Source of the DNA: Candidatus Gastranaerophilales bacterium
GTDB lineage: Bacteria; Cyanobacteriota; Vampirovibrionia; Gastranaerophilales; Gastranaerophilaceae
Direction: 5' to 3'
Assembly (NCBI GenBank): GCA_944325735.1
Contig: CALVBI010000003.1
Coordinates: forward strand, 307,479 to 371,478
Length of the DNA stretch: 64,000 nucleotides
The notes beneath the pieces were generated by a model. The model did not search any database. It saw only the letters and a program-made list of their open reading frames with translations, and was not told where the DNA came from. Position numbers and translations under genes: made by a program. The stretch's first letter is position 1, and each line of letters opens with the position of its first letter. Positions 7,936-17,009 of the stretch are shown in pieces.

Positions 7936-10536
7936 ATGAACAAAAAGCAATTTTTTATTGCAGCAGTAGCAGCATTATTATCTGTGTCCAGCGTAAGTGC
8001 AACAGATATTACAGGTGTTACAGGTAATAATGGGATCTTCAACATTGATCCATCACATGTTAATGGAGACGTTGGCTATAGACAATATGACAAATTTAAT
8101 TTGAGTCAAGGTGATATAGCAAACTTAATTTTTAAATATGGTAACTCCAGAGATATCGAAACATTTATTAACCTGGTAAATAGCGGAGTAAAAATTGATG
8201 GTATCTTAAATACAATGCGAGATGGCAATTTTTATGACGGCCATGCTGTATTTATCACTCCTGGAGGAATGGCAATAGGTGCCAGTGGCGTATTAAACGT
8301 TGGAACTTTATCAGTTATTACTCCGACACAAGAAAATTATAATACCTTAAAAGGTGAATATGAGGCAAGAAATTATACAAACATCAACAATATATCCAAT
8401 TTATTAAACAATGAAGCTAATGTTGGCAATATTTCAGTCGAAGGTAAGATTCTCGCAAGAAACGGGATTCAACTAAGAGGTGGCGATATTGCAGTAGCAG
8501 AAGGTGGAGCATTAATTAACGGTATTAAATCAAATCAAGCATTTACAGACAAATCAACAGCTTTAAATGATGCAAATGCATTATTTAATACTTTAGTTAA
8601 TACAGATGGTATTAAAACAGCTTCTGCATTCACAACAAACGGATCAAATATTCAAATAAAATCATCTGGCAGCACAGACATTGCAGGAACTGTCGTAAAT
8701 GGTGCAGCTAAAGCAGGTCAAGCAAACAGCGGATTATATATTACAAGCAACGGCGGAACAAACATTTCAGGACTTGTACAATCTACAAATGAATTAAATG
8801 TATATAATAAAGCAGGAGCTCTTGATATTACAGGTACTGTAAAAAATACAGGCTCTAACTTGAATATTTCAAATAAAGGAACCAATCTTACTGTTAACGG
8901 AAAACTTTCAACAGACAAAGATCTTGCTATCACCAATAATGGAACTGGAGCTTTAACACTCGGTGGTTCTGCAGTTGCACAAGGTGCTAACAATATCATT
9001 AACGAAGGTGCTGGTGGAATGAATATTACCGGAGCTGTTAACGGAGGTTCTATTAGAATCGTTAACAGAGGCGGCAAAATGGTAATTTCTAATACTGCAG
9101 ACAAAGTTGCATCTGCAGGAACTGTTAGATTAGAAAACTCTGGTTCTGGAATGGAAGTTGGCGGAGTAAAATCAGATAGCCTTGTATCAATTGAAAATAA
9201 ATCAGGTGATTTAACTGTTAACGGAAAAGTTTCAGTTGATGACGGAGCTATAAATATTTTAAATAGCGGTTCTGGCAAATTAGCAATATCATCAAAAGGT
9301 AATGTTGCAGGGAATGGAACTGTTTCTATTAAAAACCGTGGTACTAAGGGTATGACAATTGATGGTACTGTTACTAATAACGGCATAAACTCAGAAACTG
9401 CAATTAATAACGAAGCTGGGGCAATGTTAATCAATGGAAAAATTCAAAACATGGGTAACATGGCAATTGAAAACAGAGGCAATGGTACCGGCTTAACATT
9501 TACAAAAAATGCAACAGTTACTAATGAAGGTCAATTAAAAATTAAAAACTACGGCAATGATGGTATGACTATCGTTGGAGACATTGACAATACAGGAAGA
9601 CTAACAATCTACAATGATGCAGGAGAACTTGCTCTAAAAAATGATAGTGAAAATTCAAGAGGTGGCTCGATTACAAATAGAGATGGAGCATTAACCATTT
9701 GGTCAAGAAATAATTCAACAGGCATCTCTACAAGCACATTAAGTAACATCACTAATGAAGGTGCTGGATATAGCTTAGCAATCAAACATGATGGCACTAC
9801 AAATGCTGGTTCAAAAGGAATGGATCTACAAGGCACAATTAATAGTGAAGGCGAAACAGCTATCAATAACTACAGTGGCGATATGTATGTTTCAGGAAAT
9901 ATTACTTCTGAAGGCAACTTAGGTATCATCAATAGAACTGGTGGTGGCTCAATGACACTAGCAAGTGATGGAACAATTACAAATGATACAGCAAATACAA
10001 ATATCAAAAATTACGGTTCAGGCGATATGACTGTAAATAATGAAATTACAAGTGGTGGCAGATTAAACATTTTAGCAAACACTGGCAAATTAAACCTTGG
10101 CGGGAAAGTTCACAACAACAGCAACGGCAATCTTGATGCAAATAATGGCTTCTATGCTGCTGCAAGAGAAAATGGAACTGGCGTAAATGTTACAAGTGGC
10201 TTTAGCCTAGACGGACAAGGTCAAAACCTAATCAAAAATATCTCAGGCTCTGAAGGCTTAAGATTTGAAGGTAATGTCAACACATCATCATCTCAAACTG
10301 AATTGTACAATATGAAAGGTGATATGACAGTTGGCGGTAATATCAACACAACAAATGGCAATGCAGTAATCCTAAATAAAGGAGATAAATTAACTGCAAA
10401 CGGAACTATCTCAAGTGAAAATGACGTAAAAGTTGTAAATAAAGGTTCTGAAAAAGCAGATGTTGATAATGCTCAAGTAACAACTCCAAATGAAGGCAAC
10501 TGGTTCTGGGAACAACTCAAAAAAATATTCAACTAA
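7936..10536 (+). CDS. filamentous-haemagglutinin-like secreted adhesin, beta-helix repeats
   Basis: 866-residue exported protein. It has a signal peptide (MNKKQFFIAAVAALLSVSSVSA), then a TPS/haemagglutination-type N-terminal domain (NIDPSHVNGDVGYRQYDKF, FITPGGMAIGASGVLNVGTL). About 600 residues of short repeats follow, of the type 'G.L.I.N.G....V.G.I.N', predicted to form a right-handed beta-helix. TpsA proteins normally need an outer-membrane TpsB partner; none is adjacent. AAGGAG lies 8 nt before ATG. The repeats are rich in Asn, Gly and Thr. The C-terminus ends in an aromatic stretch (NWFWEQLKKIF). It is the last native gene before the tRNA island. Confidence 0.8.
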   Translation: MNKKQFFIAAVAALLSVSSVSATDITGVTGNNGIFNIDPSHVNGDVGYRQYDKFNLSQGDIANLIFKYGNSRDIETFINLVNSGVKIDGILNTMRDGNFYDGHAVFITPGGMAIGASGVLNVGTLSVITPTQENYNTLKGEYEARNYTNINNISNLLNNEANVGNISVEGKILARNGIQLRGGDIAVAEGGALINGIKSNQAFTDKSTALNDANALFNTLVNTDGIKTASAFTTNGSNIQIKSSGSTDIAGTVVNGAAKAGQANSGLYITSNGGTNISGLVQSTNELNVYNKAGALDITGTVKNTGSNLNISNKGTNLTVNGKLSTDKDLAITNNGTGALTLGGSAVAQGANNIINEGAGGMNITGAVNGGSIRIVNRGGKMVISNTADKVASAGTVRLENSGSGMEVGGVKSDSLVSIENKSGDLTVNGKVSVDDGAINILNSGSGKLAISSKGNVAGNGTVSIKNRGTKGMTIDGTVTNNGINSETAINNEAGAMLINGKIQNMGNMAIENRGNGTGLTFTKNATVTNEGQLKIKNYGNDGMTIVGDIDNTGRLTIYNDAGELALKNDSENSRGGSITNRDGALTIWSRNNSTGISTSTLSNITNEGAGYSLAIKHDGTTNAGSKGMDLQGTINSEGETAINNYSGDMYVSGNITSEGNLGIINRTGGGSMTLASDGTITNDTANTNIKNYGSGDMTVNNEITSGGRLNILANTGKLNLGGKVHNNSNGNLDANNGFYAAARENGTGVNVTSGFSLDGQGQNLIKNISGSEGLRFEGNVNTSSSQTELYNMKGDMTVGGNINTTNGNAVILNKGDKLTANGTISSENDVKVVNKGSEKADVDNAQVTTPNEGNWFWEQLKKIFN

Positions 10537-10545
10537 ATCATAAAT

Positions 10546-10580
10546 AAAAAGGGTATCAATAAAAATGATACCCTTTTTTA
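10546..10580 (+). terminator. rho-independent terminator after adhesin gene
   Basis: AAAAAGGGTATCA, 7-nt loop, TGATACCCTTTTTTA: an uninterrupted stem of about 13 bp ending in a T run. Confidence 0.9.
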
Positions 10581-10639
10581 TTAAAAAAGACTTGCAATTT
10601 AAAATTTAGCGTTACATAATGGGATGTAAAATAAAATAT

Positions 10640-10678
<39 letters not shown>

Positions 10679-10699
10679 GACTCTTTTAAAATTAGATTC

Positions 10700-10745
10700 C
10701 TTGCTTGATATAATAAGTGTTATTGGTATTTATAGAATACTTAAT
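10700..10745 (+). repeat. 46-bp integrase-proximal repeat, copy 1
   Basis: Exact 46-bp match to 18345-18390. Both copies lie 21 nt past a CTCATAA junction. It is likely part of the integrase arm-binding region of the attachment site. Confidence 0.8.
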
Positions 10746-10765
10746 TTTTGTTCTTAATTGTAGGG

Positions 10766-10793
10766 AAGACCTACAATATTTATAGGTCTTTTT
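10766..10793 (+). terminator. hairpin near left end of element A
   Basis: AAGACCTA and TAGGTCTT around a 9-nt loop, followed by TTT on the + strand. It faces the 3' end of the integrase gene and may also stop inbound transcription. Confidence 0.5.
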
Positions 10794-10813
10794 ACCCTGC
10801 AACTTATCATTTT

Positions 10814-12088
10814 TTATGCACCCCAATCATCTTGTTTTGATATTTCTTTTTGTGGCAGCACCTCGTCAGGAATATCTTTTTCATTCCCACTAAATATTCT
10901 TTTAAAACGCCTATCTTGTGCATTTGCAACTTCTTCTAAATGCTGTGGTAATACATGAGTGTATGTATCTAAGGTAATTCCAATGCAACTATGACCTAAC
11001 CACTTTGATACCTTTTTAATATCAATCTTTTCATTGAAAAGACTTGTTGCACAAGTATGCCTAAATGAATGGATTTTGTAGTGTTCAATTCCGGCTTCTT
11101 CGAGACGTTTATTAACAAACTCTCTAAATGTAGTGTCACAAGTAAAATATCCATCAGCTCTTGGGAATACTAAATCTAAATCCCTATGATATTTTTGACC
11201 CAATCTCATTTTATTCTCTGCTTGTAATTTCCTTACACGCCGTAAAATTTTTTCTACAGTTTCTGACATAGAAATTGTACGATTTGAAGTTTTTGTTTTT
11301 GTAGAATCAATAATTTCTTTTCTGTATTTATATTTCGCATTTTTCTCTTTATTGGGTACAGATTGTAATTGTTGGTTAATTCGGATTTCATGTTTATCAA
11401 AATCGACCTTAGACCATTGTAAGCCCAATGCCTCGCCTAATCTCGTTCCAACACAAAGAAAGAATACTATAAGCATATCCCATTGTGTACCTTGTCTAAT
11501 ACAGTATTTTATAAGCTTGTCATAATCTTCAGTATTTAATATCTGCGTTTCTTTTTTTGTGCATTTTGGATACTTAGCCCTTAAATTAGGATTATCTTTT
11601 AATATACCTATATCGCAAGCACATTCAAGCATTCTATTTACAACTGCACGGATATTTTTAACAGTTTTTGGGTCTAATGTACCACCTCTACCATTACTTT
11701 TATTAGAACATTCTTTATAGAATAGAGTTAATCTATGTGCTGTTAAACTATTTAATGGACGATGACCTATGCCTGGAATAATATGTTTATCTAAAATACT
11801 TCTATCATCATTAATTGTGGTAATTTTTACGTGCCCTACAACATAATTATCAAACCAGTTATTAGCCCATTGAGAGGTCAACATATTTTCATTTACATCT
11901 TCATCTGTATAAATTCCGTTTTGCTCATTACGCCATTTTGTAGCTTTGACAATACATTCTTCTTTTGATTTTGCCCAAAAGTATTTATACTTACGATTAC
12001 CATTCTCATCATTGTAAGAAATCCTATAATCAAATCCATTACCATTTTTTGAAAAACAGCCTTCCCCATTACGTCTTCTCTTAGCCAT
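10814..12088 (-). CDS. tyrosine-family site-specific integrase
   Basis: Catalyses integration and excision, presumably at the tRNA-fMet anticodon-loop site next to it. 424 residues: an arm-type N-terminal domain (MAKRRRNGEGCFSKNGNGF), a SAM-like core-binding domain, and a catalytic domain with Arg (FLCVGTRLGEALGLQW), HxxR (HSFRHTCATSLF), LGHSCIGITLDTY with His/Tyr nucleophile. ATG 12088 is preferred and overlaps the upstream recombinase stop by 8 nt. The catalytic residues are intact, so it is probably functional. It resembles the integrase at 23639 but is clearly diverged. Confidence 0.92.
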   Translation of the reverse strand: MAKRRRNGEGCFSKNGNGFDYRISYNDENGNRKYKYFWAKSKEECIVKATKWRNEQNGIYTDEDVNENMLTSQWANNWFDNYVVGHVKITTINDDRSILDKHIIPGIGHRPLNSLTAHRLTLFYKECSNKSNGRGGTLDPKTVKNIRAVVNRMLECACDIGILKDNPNLRAKYPKCTKKETQILNTEDYDKLIKYCIRQGTQWDMLIVFFLCVGTRLGEALGLQWSKVDFDKHEIRINQQLQSVPNKEKNAKYKYRKEIIDSTKTKTSNRTISMSETVEKILRRVRKLQAENKMRLGQKYHRDLDLVFPRADGYFTCDTTFREFVNKRLEEAGIEHYKIHSFRHTCATSLFNEKIDIKKVSKWLGHSCIGITLDTYTHVLPQHLEEVANAQDRRFKRIFSGNEKDIPDEVLPQKEISKQDDWGA

Positions 12089-12653
12089 TTGCATTCTCCT
12101 CCTTAACAAACTTGTAGAATGCGTATTCGCTAATGTTCAGTTCACGTATTGCAACATTCGATTTGATTTCCCTATTTAGCCATTTCTTATAAATTTCTCT
12201 AAAGTTATCAGGCTTAGGAACTTTTTTTCGCCCTTTATACTTCCCTAACTTTTTAGCAACTACGATACCATCACGTTGCCTTTCTAAAAGATTAGCACGC
12301 TCAAATTCATAGATTGCAGCAAGAAATGTAATCATCAGCTTCCCGAAATTTGTGGATGTATCAATGTTTTCCTTGATACTAAACAAGCCAACACCTTTCT
12401 TGTCAAGATATTCTATAATATCTAACAAGTCTTTAGTGTTTCGTGCGAGTCTTGAAAGGTCTTTAACATATACAGTATCGCCCTCTCTGACATAATCTAA
12501 CAGAGCTTGTAACTGTGGACGGTCGATATTTTTACCGCTAATTTTTTCTTCAAACAACTTATCCATACCAATTTTGTCTAACATGGATTTTTGACTTTCA
12601 GTATTTTGTTCTACTGTACTTACCCTAATGTAGCCTACAGCTTGACCTGACAT
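12081..12653 (-). CDS. serine recombinase (resolvase/invertase family)
   Basis: 190-residue small serine recombinase: catalytic Ser12 in GYIRVST, RPQLQALLDYVREGD, and the active-site Arg region KDLSRLARNTKDLL. The long E helix (FLAAIYEFERANLLERQRDG) follows, then a basic linker (GRKKVPKP) and a C-terminal HTH. It is full length. It is translationally coupled to the tyrosine integrase downstream, an unusual pairing repeated at 23058-24829. It may act as a resolvase, an accessory factor or a regulator; the sequence does not say which. The ribosome binding site is inside an inverted repeat (12655-12686). Confidence 0.92.
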   Translation of the reverse strand: MSGQAVGYIRVSTVEQNTESQKSMLDKIGMDKLFEEKISGKNIDRPQLQALLDYVREGDTVYVKDLSRLARNTKDLLDIIEYLDKKGVGLFSIKENIDTSTNFGKLMITFLAAIYEFERANLLERQRDGIVVAKKLGKYKGRKKVPKPDNFREIYKKWLNREIKSNVAIRELNISEYAFYKFVKEENANG

Positions 12654-12654
12654 A

Positions 12655-12686
12655 ATTGTCCTCCTTTTTTACTCTTGTAGGACAAT
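12655..12686 (-). promoter_or_regulatory. inverted repeat covering the recombinase ribosome binding site
   Basis: ATTGTCCT at 12655-12662 and AGGACAAT at 12679-12686 form a perfect 8-bp stem. In the mRNA the 3' arm includes part of the GGAGG just before ATG 12653. It could be an RNA hairpin limiting translation or a DNA site for the recombinase itself. Confidence 0.5.
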
Positions 12687-13538
12687 GAGTGTTTGAAGTA
12701 AAGACTTTTCCGCTCAAATGACTGAAAAAATAAAAATCAAGTCTATTCAAAGGGTTTTTAAATACCAAAAATACACCTGAATAGAGTACACCCTATAAAG
12801 TGATAAAACTTAATCTAGTTTAATTAAGTATTTGATATTTAAACCCTCAAGATAAGTTGTAAGTTACAAAATGTTGCCTAGCTGTTTTTCGTTTTTTCGT
12901 TTTGTATTTTTGTGTTTGATTGTTGCTTTTGCGTTTATATCTTGTTTAGGCGGAGATGTTTACTCATCGTCCTTATGTCTACTGCAGAATCTATATTTTT
13001 GTATCCAATAGCCTCAAGATTCTAATAGCTGGGGCGTTTTACTTATAGCTAAAACCGCAAAACCTGCTCCGATAACTTACCCTTTTATAATATAAAATTT
13101 TTTTACAATTGTCAAACCGAAAATTCTATAAACCATTATTATACTTAAATTTTGTTATACAATAAATTTCTTAATATGTCAAAAATTAGCATTATTATTA
13201 ACTTTTTGTTACTGCAAATTATGAAGATATGTAAATCACATAAAATTTTGCCTTCCTCGACCAAACACTACAATTCTCTACTTATTAAAACTTAGTTTTT
13301 ATAATTAAAAAAATTTATTGTCATAGGTATTTCTATATTATCATCAAGACTTTTATAAATATAATATGGCTTATACTATTACTACTAGGACTTTTAATTA
13401 AAAACATATACTTTTTATTTTTTCTTTCCCCCGCCGGTACATTTTAACACTTATTAAGCTGGCTTCATTCCTCAATTTTTACTAATTCTTCCCGTTTCTT
13501 TTTATCTTTTGACGATTTGTTTTTATATTTAAACTCTT
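12687..13538. other. long non-coding stretch of element A; candidate structured RNA at 12951-13071
   Basis: No convincing gene. Within it, 12951-13071 can fold on either strand. CGGAG (12951) pairs with CTCCG (13067). Inside are GATG/CATC, GAATC/GATTC and GTTTT/AAAAC stems, giving a closed multi-branch shape with higher GC than its surroundings. The rest (13072-13538) is AT-rich with no repeat or ORF I can support. Confidence 0.35.
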
Positions 13539-13820
13539 TTATAATTTCTTTCTTCTTGGATTATGTTCTACTATTCCATTATGAATATAGTTTTTACCTA
13601 CATATTTATATTTTCCTCTTTTAATATAGAGAAAATAATGCGGTTGCTTATCATAATTTATACCGTTATTTTTACGGTTATAACAATAGTCAGACGGAAT
13701 ATAACTATCTTCAGAACGATTATATTTTTTACCCAATTCAGTTTTAAACCATTTTGTTGAAAATTCATAATCCATTGGTATTGATTTTAAAAATTCATCT
13801 ATTTCGTTTATTACAGACAT
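13539..13820 (-). CDS. small YIPSDYC-domain protein (A copy)
   Basis: 93 residues, soluble, with motifs SYIPSDYCYNR and PHYFLYIKRGKYKYVG. A clear homologue lies in element B (19464-19748). I recall this compact domain as a module attached to or beside restriction-type nucleases (possibly DUF7225), but cannot confirm it here. The start overlaps the end of the HhH-GPD-like gene by 10 nt, so the two are coupled and probably act together. Confidence 0.8.
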   Translation of the reverse strand: MSVINEIDEFLKSIPMDYEFSTKWFKTELGKKYNRSEDSYIPSDYCYNRKNNGINYDKQPHYFLYIKRGKYKYVGKNYIHNGIVEHNPRRKKL

Positions 13821-14575
13821 ATTTCCTCCTTATTACAAAATTCTTTAATCACACATTGACTACATTTAGGATTAGCTGAACAAATATTACAAAACTTCTC
13901 TGAACAATAATGCCATAGCAAAAAATCAATTTTTGATACTGATATACCGGTTTCTAAACTTATCTTTTCCAAAACATTAATAATTTGCTTTTCTTCATTG
14001 TTGCTTTTATTTAATAAGCCAAGTCTTTTTAAAATTCTTACAATATGGACATCCGGCTTTGCTGTATCAATTCCAACATTTCGTAGATATTCAAGTACTA
14101 AGGCAAATTTCATTTGTTTTAACTTGTAGGGACTTTCTTTACTTGCAAATAAAACCGCAACCGCCGTAGGCTTTAAAGCTGTAATAAAATAATCAAGCGA
14201 ACGGTATTCTTTTTCTATCTGCTCAAAAACTTCAATATTGTATTTTAAGTTCTGCATTTGTGCATTAATAGACCTGTTAGCAAGTTTTCTTGATTTTAAA
14301 GCATTAACCAAATAAGTGTAATCAATATTTTTAAGTTGGTCTTTATCAAAATTAAAAAATATTTGCTCTATAACTTTTTTATTTTCGTATATAGCACCCC
14401 AATCCCTTTGATTACTAAGCAAAGAAAATATCATACCCTTAATATGTTCTTCAATACTAAAATGCTTGCCGTTTTTGCGTGCTTCTACTGCTTCTAAAAT
14501 TGATATATCCAATTTTGGATAATCTTTTAAAAACTCTGAAAGTGTATATAGAATTTGTGAATATTTATTAACCAT
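13811..14575 (-). CDS. HhH-GPD (endonuclease III-like) DNA glycosylase-like protein
   Basis: 254 residues. The LLSNQRDWG segment corresponds to LLSAQ of endonuclease III, and KPDVHIVRILKRLG corresponds to its VDTHI.RV. The C-terminus has a Cys cluster C232-x5-C238-x2-C241-x5-C247, close to the endonuclease III [4Fe-4S] pattern C-x6-C-x2-C-x5-C. The usual HhH LPGVGxKTA with catalytic Lys is not recognisable, so glycosylase/lyase activity is doubtful. It is coupled to the YIPSDYC gene and divergent from an XRE regulator. It probably acts on DNA, perhaps in defence. Confidence 0.7.
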   Translation of the reverse strand: MVNKYSQILYTLSEFLKDYPKLDISILEAVEARKNGKHFSIEEHIKGMIFSLLSNQRDWGAIYENKKVIEQIFFNFDKDQLKNIDYTYLVNALKSRKLANRSINAQMQNLKYNIEVFEQIEKEYRSLDYFITALKPTAVAVLFASKESPYKLKQMKFALVLEYLRNVGIDTAKPDVHIVRILKRLGLLNKSNNEEKQIINVLEKISLETGISVSKIDFLLWHYCSEKFCNICSANPKCSQCVIKEFCNKEEICL

Positions 14576-14741
14576 TCTTACCTATTAAGAAAATAAATTT
14601 CTGTAAATTAAGTATGAAATTAAGAAAAATTTACCTATCTCGTTATAAATTCTATCAAATACGTAAATTTTAGTCAAATACTTACCTGTTTCCCCATTTT
14701 GAATATTCTACAAAGTTAATAAAATCAAGAGAGAGGTCTAA

Positions 14742-15065
14742 ATGGTTAATATTAAAAATTTATTCGGGCGAAAAATAAAAGAATACCGAAAAAAGAAAAA
14801 TCTAACACAAGCACAACTTGCAGAACTTGTTAATGTAGATGATAAACATATAAGTTGTATTGAAAGCGGTAAAAATTTCCCTTCACCAGATTTGATTGAA
14901 AGGCTTGCAAAATCTTTAGATGTTGAACCTAAAGATTTATTTGAATTTTATTACCTGCAAGATACAAAAGATTTAAAATCTGATATTATAAAAATGCTTG
15001 GGAAGCTAAATAATGATGAACTAGCCCTTGCACATAAGTATGTGCGAACTTTTTTGTTAAAATAA
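14742..15065 (+). CDS. XRE-family transcriptional regulator (A copy)
   Basis: 107 residues with an N-terminal helix-turn-helix (IKEYRKKKNLTQAQLAEL...ISCIESGKNFPSPDLIERLA) and a short C-terminal helical tail. GAGAGAGG lies upstream of ATG 14742. It is divergently placed from the HhH-GPD operon with a 166-bp gap that likely holds both promoters. It is paralogous to 19048-19365, and a conserved element lies just 3' of both. Confidence 0.9.
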   Translation: MVNIKNLFGRKIKEYRKKKNLTQAQLAELVNVDDKHISCIESGKNFPSPDLIERLAKSLDVEPKDLFEFYYLQDTKDLKSDIIKMLGKLNNDELALAHKYVRTFLLK

Positions 15066-15071
15066 TTTCTA

Positions 15072-15243
15072 TGCAATTTTATACCCCGCTACCCATAAAC
15101 TTTTCATCATCAGCCGGAGAATGTTCTCATTCTTTTTAATCACCATCGGCGGTTTTGTAACCGAGAAAAATCTCTCAACCGAAAACTTTTGTCAACAACT
15201 AAGAAACCTCATTCCATAATGAGATGGGCTGTATGGGGTGGTT
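15072..15243 (+). other. conserved structured element 3' of XRE gene, copy 1
   Basis: About 170 nt directly after the XRE stop, matching the region 3' of the element B XRE gene (18866-19032, opposite strand) at roughly three quarters of positions by eye. Shared hairpins are GAATG/CATTC followed by Ts, and GAGA/TCTC. Copy 1 also has CTCATT/AATGAG and CGGTT/AACCG. It ends in GGGCTGTATGGGGTGG in both. No reading frame is conserved between the copies, so RNA or DNA structure is more likely than a protein. Confidence 0.5.
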
Positions 15244-15281
15244 TTGATTTATGTGATATAATTTTTTTGAGAGAAGTTATC

Positions 15282-15905
15282 ATGAAGGCAAATCAAATAA
15301 AAGTTTTATTTATCAAATGGTTATTAAAAAATAACCCCAATAGTATCATAGGAAATGAGGTTTTATTTTCTAATAACTTATGTCGGACTGATATATTACA
15401 AATTATAAATAATAAAACGGTTGCGTATGAAATTAAAAGCGATAGTGATAACTTAGATTGTATTAATGAGCAATTAAATAATTATCTTAAAACATTTGAC
15501 TATACATACTTGGTTTTTACTGAAAAATATTCTTTAAATAAATTAGAAACATTAGATAGTTGTATTGGTTTATATTTAATAGAACAAAGTGGCTATATTA
15601 AACAAATTCGCCGTGCAAAACTCTCGAAAAATATTACCAAAAGTAATTTGTTATGTTTTATTCCTAAAAAAGAACTAATAGAATTGATAGATAAAAAAGG
15701 ATTAAGTGGCAAGTCTGTATTTGAACTTCGTTTAATATGTGAAAAACTTGCATTCAAAAAAATTAAACAAAAAAGTATAGATATACTAAACAATAGATAT
15801 TCCAAATTATTAAATTTATTCTTATATGATACAGAGGGTGAAAATATAACCATAGATGATTTAACTTCATTAACAGGTAATTTATATACTGATGAACTCA
15901 GATAA
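15282..15905 (+). CDS. sce7726-like PD-(D/E)XK domain protein
   Basis: 207 residues. The N-terminal third has the nuclease-like pattern NEVLFSNNLCRTDIL (E26, D37) and VAYEIKSDSDN (E50-x-K52), followed by a winged-helix-like tail. This matches the sce7726 family as I remember it, which often lies beside sce7725/Beta-type proteins, as here: the Beta gene is convergent and overlaps its 3' end. ATG 15282 is chosen (GAGAGAAG upstream); an upstream TTG at 15189 would read through the conserved structured element. Its role is probably phage or plasmid defence, by inference. Confidence 0.7.
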   Translation: MKANQIKVLFIKWLLKNNPNSIIGNEVLFSNNLCRTDILQIINNKTVAYEIKSDSDNLDCINEQLNNYLKTFDYTYLVFTEKYSLNKLETLDSCIGLYLIEQSGYIKQIRRAKLSKNITKSNLLCFIPKKELIELIDKKGLSGKSVFELRLICEKLAFKKIKQKSIDILNNRYSKLLNLFLYDTEGENITIDDLTSLTGNLYTDELR

Positions 15906-17009
15906 TTTTTTTTCTAATAAAGTTAAATATATATTCATCCTTACGGATATCCAAAATCTAGGAGCAGAACCTTCAACATTGCCATTTGCCGCATTAACAA
16001 TAGTATTTAACCCCCAACTTATTATATTTTGCGTGATTAAATCTTTAAAATACTTTTTTTGTGCAACTTCTCTTGCTACTATTATATAAGTATCAGCATA
16101 AGTTGTATTTTCTGCTCTCTTTTTTCTTAAACAATGAATTTGTTTATCAGTAGAGGGGACATCAATTCTAGGTATCCACCCTCGAGCAAAAACATTATCA
16201 TTACGAATAGGGTTTATTGATGCATAATCACTATAGATTAAATTTATATTTTTATTATTTACTTCTCTTAATACATTTTTATAGAAATCTAACTCTTTAA
16301 TTTTAAATGAAATATAATCAGTACCATTAATATGTTCCGAAACATTTGCAGGAAATGACGTTGAAGATAAAACAATATTTTTTATCCCTATAGCGGTAAG
16401 AATATTGATGAATGTTTTTGCGGTTTCAACATTATGCTCGGAATTATTTATATATTTATAATCTAAAATATAAATAATTCTATCTTTTAAATTTATATTT
16501 TTGCTAGTATCCCTATCCAATATAGTTTTAATATCCGTAATTAAATCTCTAGCTTCAATAATATCTTGTGAACGGAATACAATATACTCAAAATCATTAC
16601 AAAGTTCTATTACTTGTTGGTTTAACTTTTCAATATATAAGCCATATTGTTCTTCTTCTTCAATTTGCACAACTGGATAAAATATTCCAAAATTGTTTTT
16701 TTGTGTTCTACAAAAGTTTACCCAATTACTATATGAATTCTCACTAGAATGTAGTTGTTCAATTTCAGAATTGCTTAAATCATCAATTCCAGTCAAGTCA
16801 AGTATAAATGGAAAATCCTTATAATTATCTTTTAGAAATTGAATTCTTTTTGCTATTTTGCCTTCATCTTCTTTTTGACTTTTTCGCCCCCTTGTAAGCT
16901 CAAAAACAGGTAAAATAAAATTTTTAACATTGTCATCAATGTTACTCATTGCTTTAATTTCTGCTTCACCAGTTTTTACTATTGGTACATACTTTTTCTG
17001 TGTTATCAT
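15882..17009 (-). CDS. Beta-family (phage T4 Beta-like, sce7725-type) protein
   Basis: 375 residues, soluble. The N-terminus YVPIVKTGEAEIKAMSNI, the segment ILPVFELTRGR and the later GIKNIVLSSTSFP and WIPRID fit the 'Beta family' that is often followed or preceded by an ImmA/IrrE peptidase. The biochemical function is unknown. It is the last gene of a three-gene operon, with a 4-nt ATGA overlap with the ImmA gene. Its 3' end overlaps that of the sce7726 gene by 24 bp, tail to tail. Confidence 0.65.
   Translation of the reverse strand: MITQKKYVPIVKTGEAEIKAMSNIDDNVKNFILPVFELTRGRKSQKEDEGKIAKRIQFLKDNYKDFPFILDLTGIDDLSNSEIEQLHSSENSYSNWVNFCRTQKNNFGIFYPVVQIEEEEQYGLYIEKLNQQVIELCNDFEYIVFRSQDIIEARDLITDIKTILDRDTSKNINLKDRIIYILDYKYINNSEHNVETAKTFINILTAIGIKNIVLSSTSFPANVSEHINGTDYISFKIKELDFYKNVLREVNNKNINLIYSDYASINPIRNDNVFARGWIPRIDVPSTDKQIHCLRKKRAENTTYADTYIIVAREVAQKKYFKDLITQNIISWGLNTIVNAANGNVEGSAPRFWISVRMNIYLTLLEKKLSEFISI

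Noticed and set aside
8718..9434. Long antisense open frame inside the adhesin gene
   Set aside because: It mirrors the repetitive, Asn/Thr/Gly-rich coding strand, has no ribosome binding site and reads as a low-complexity Pro/Leu/Ile protein.
12951..13071. CRISPR repeat or tracr-like RNA (GGTTTTAGC...AAAAC segment)
   Set aside because: Only one copy, no spacer array and no cas gene in the window.
12687..13538. Retron or group II intron in the long non-coding region
   Set aside because: No reverse transcriptase gene is found on either strand.
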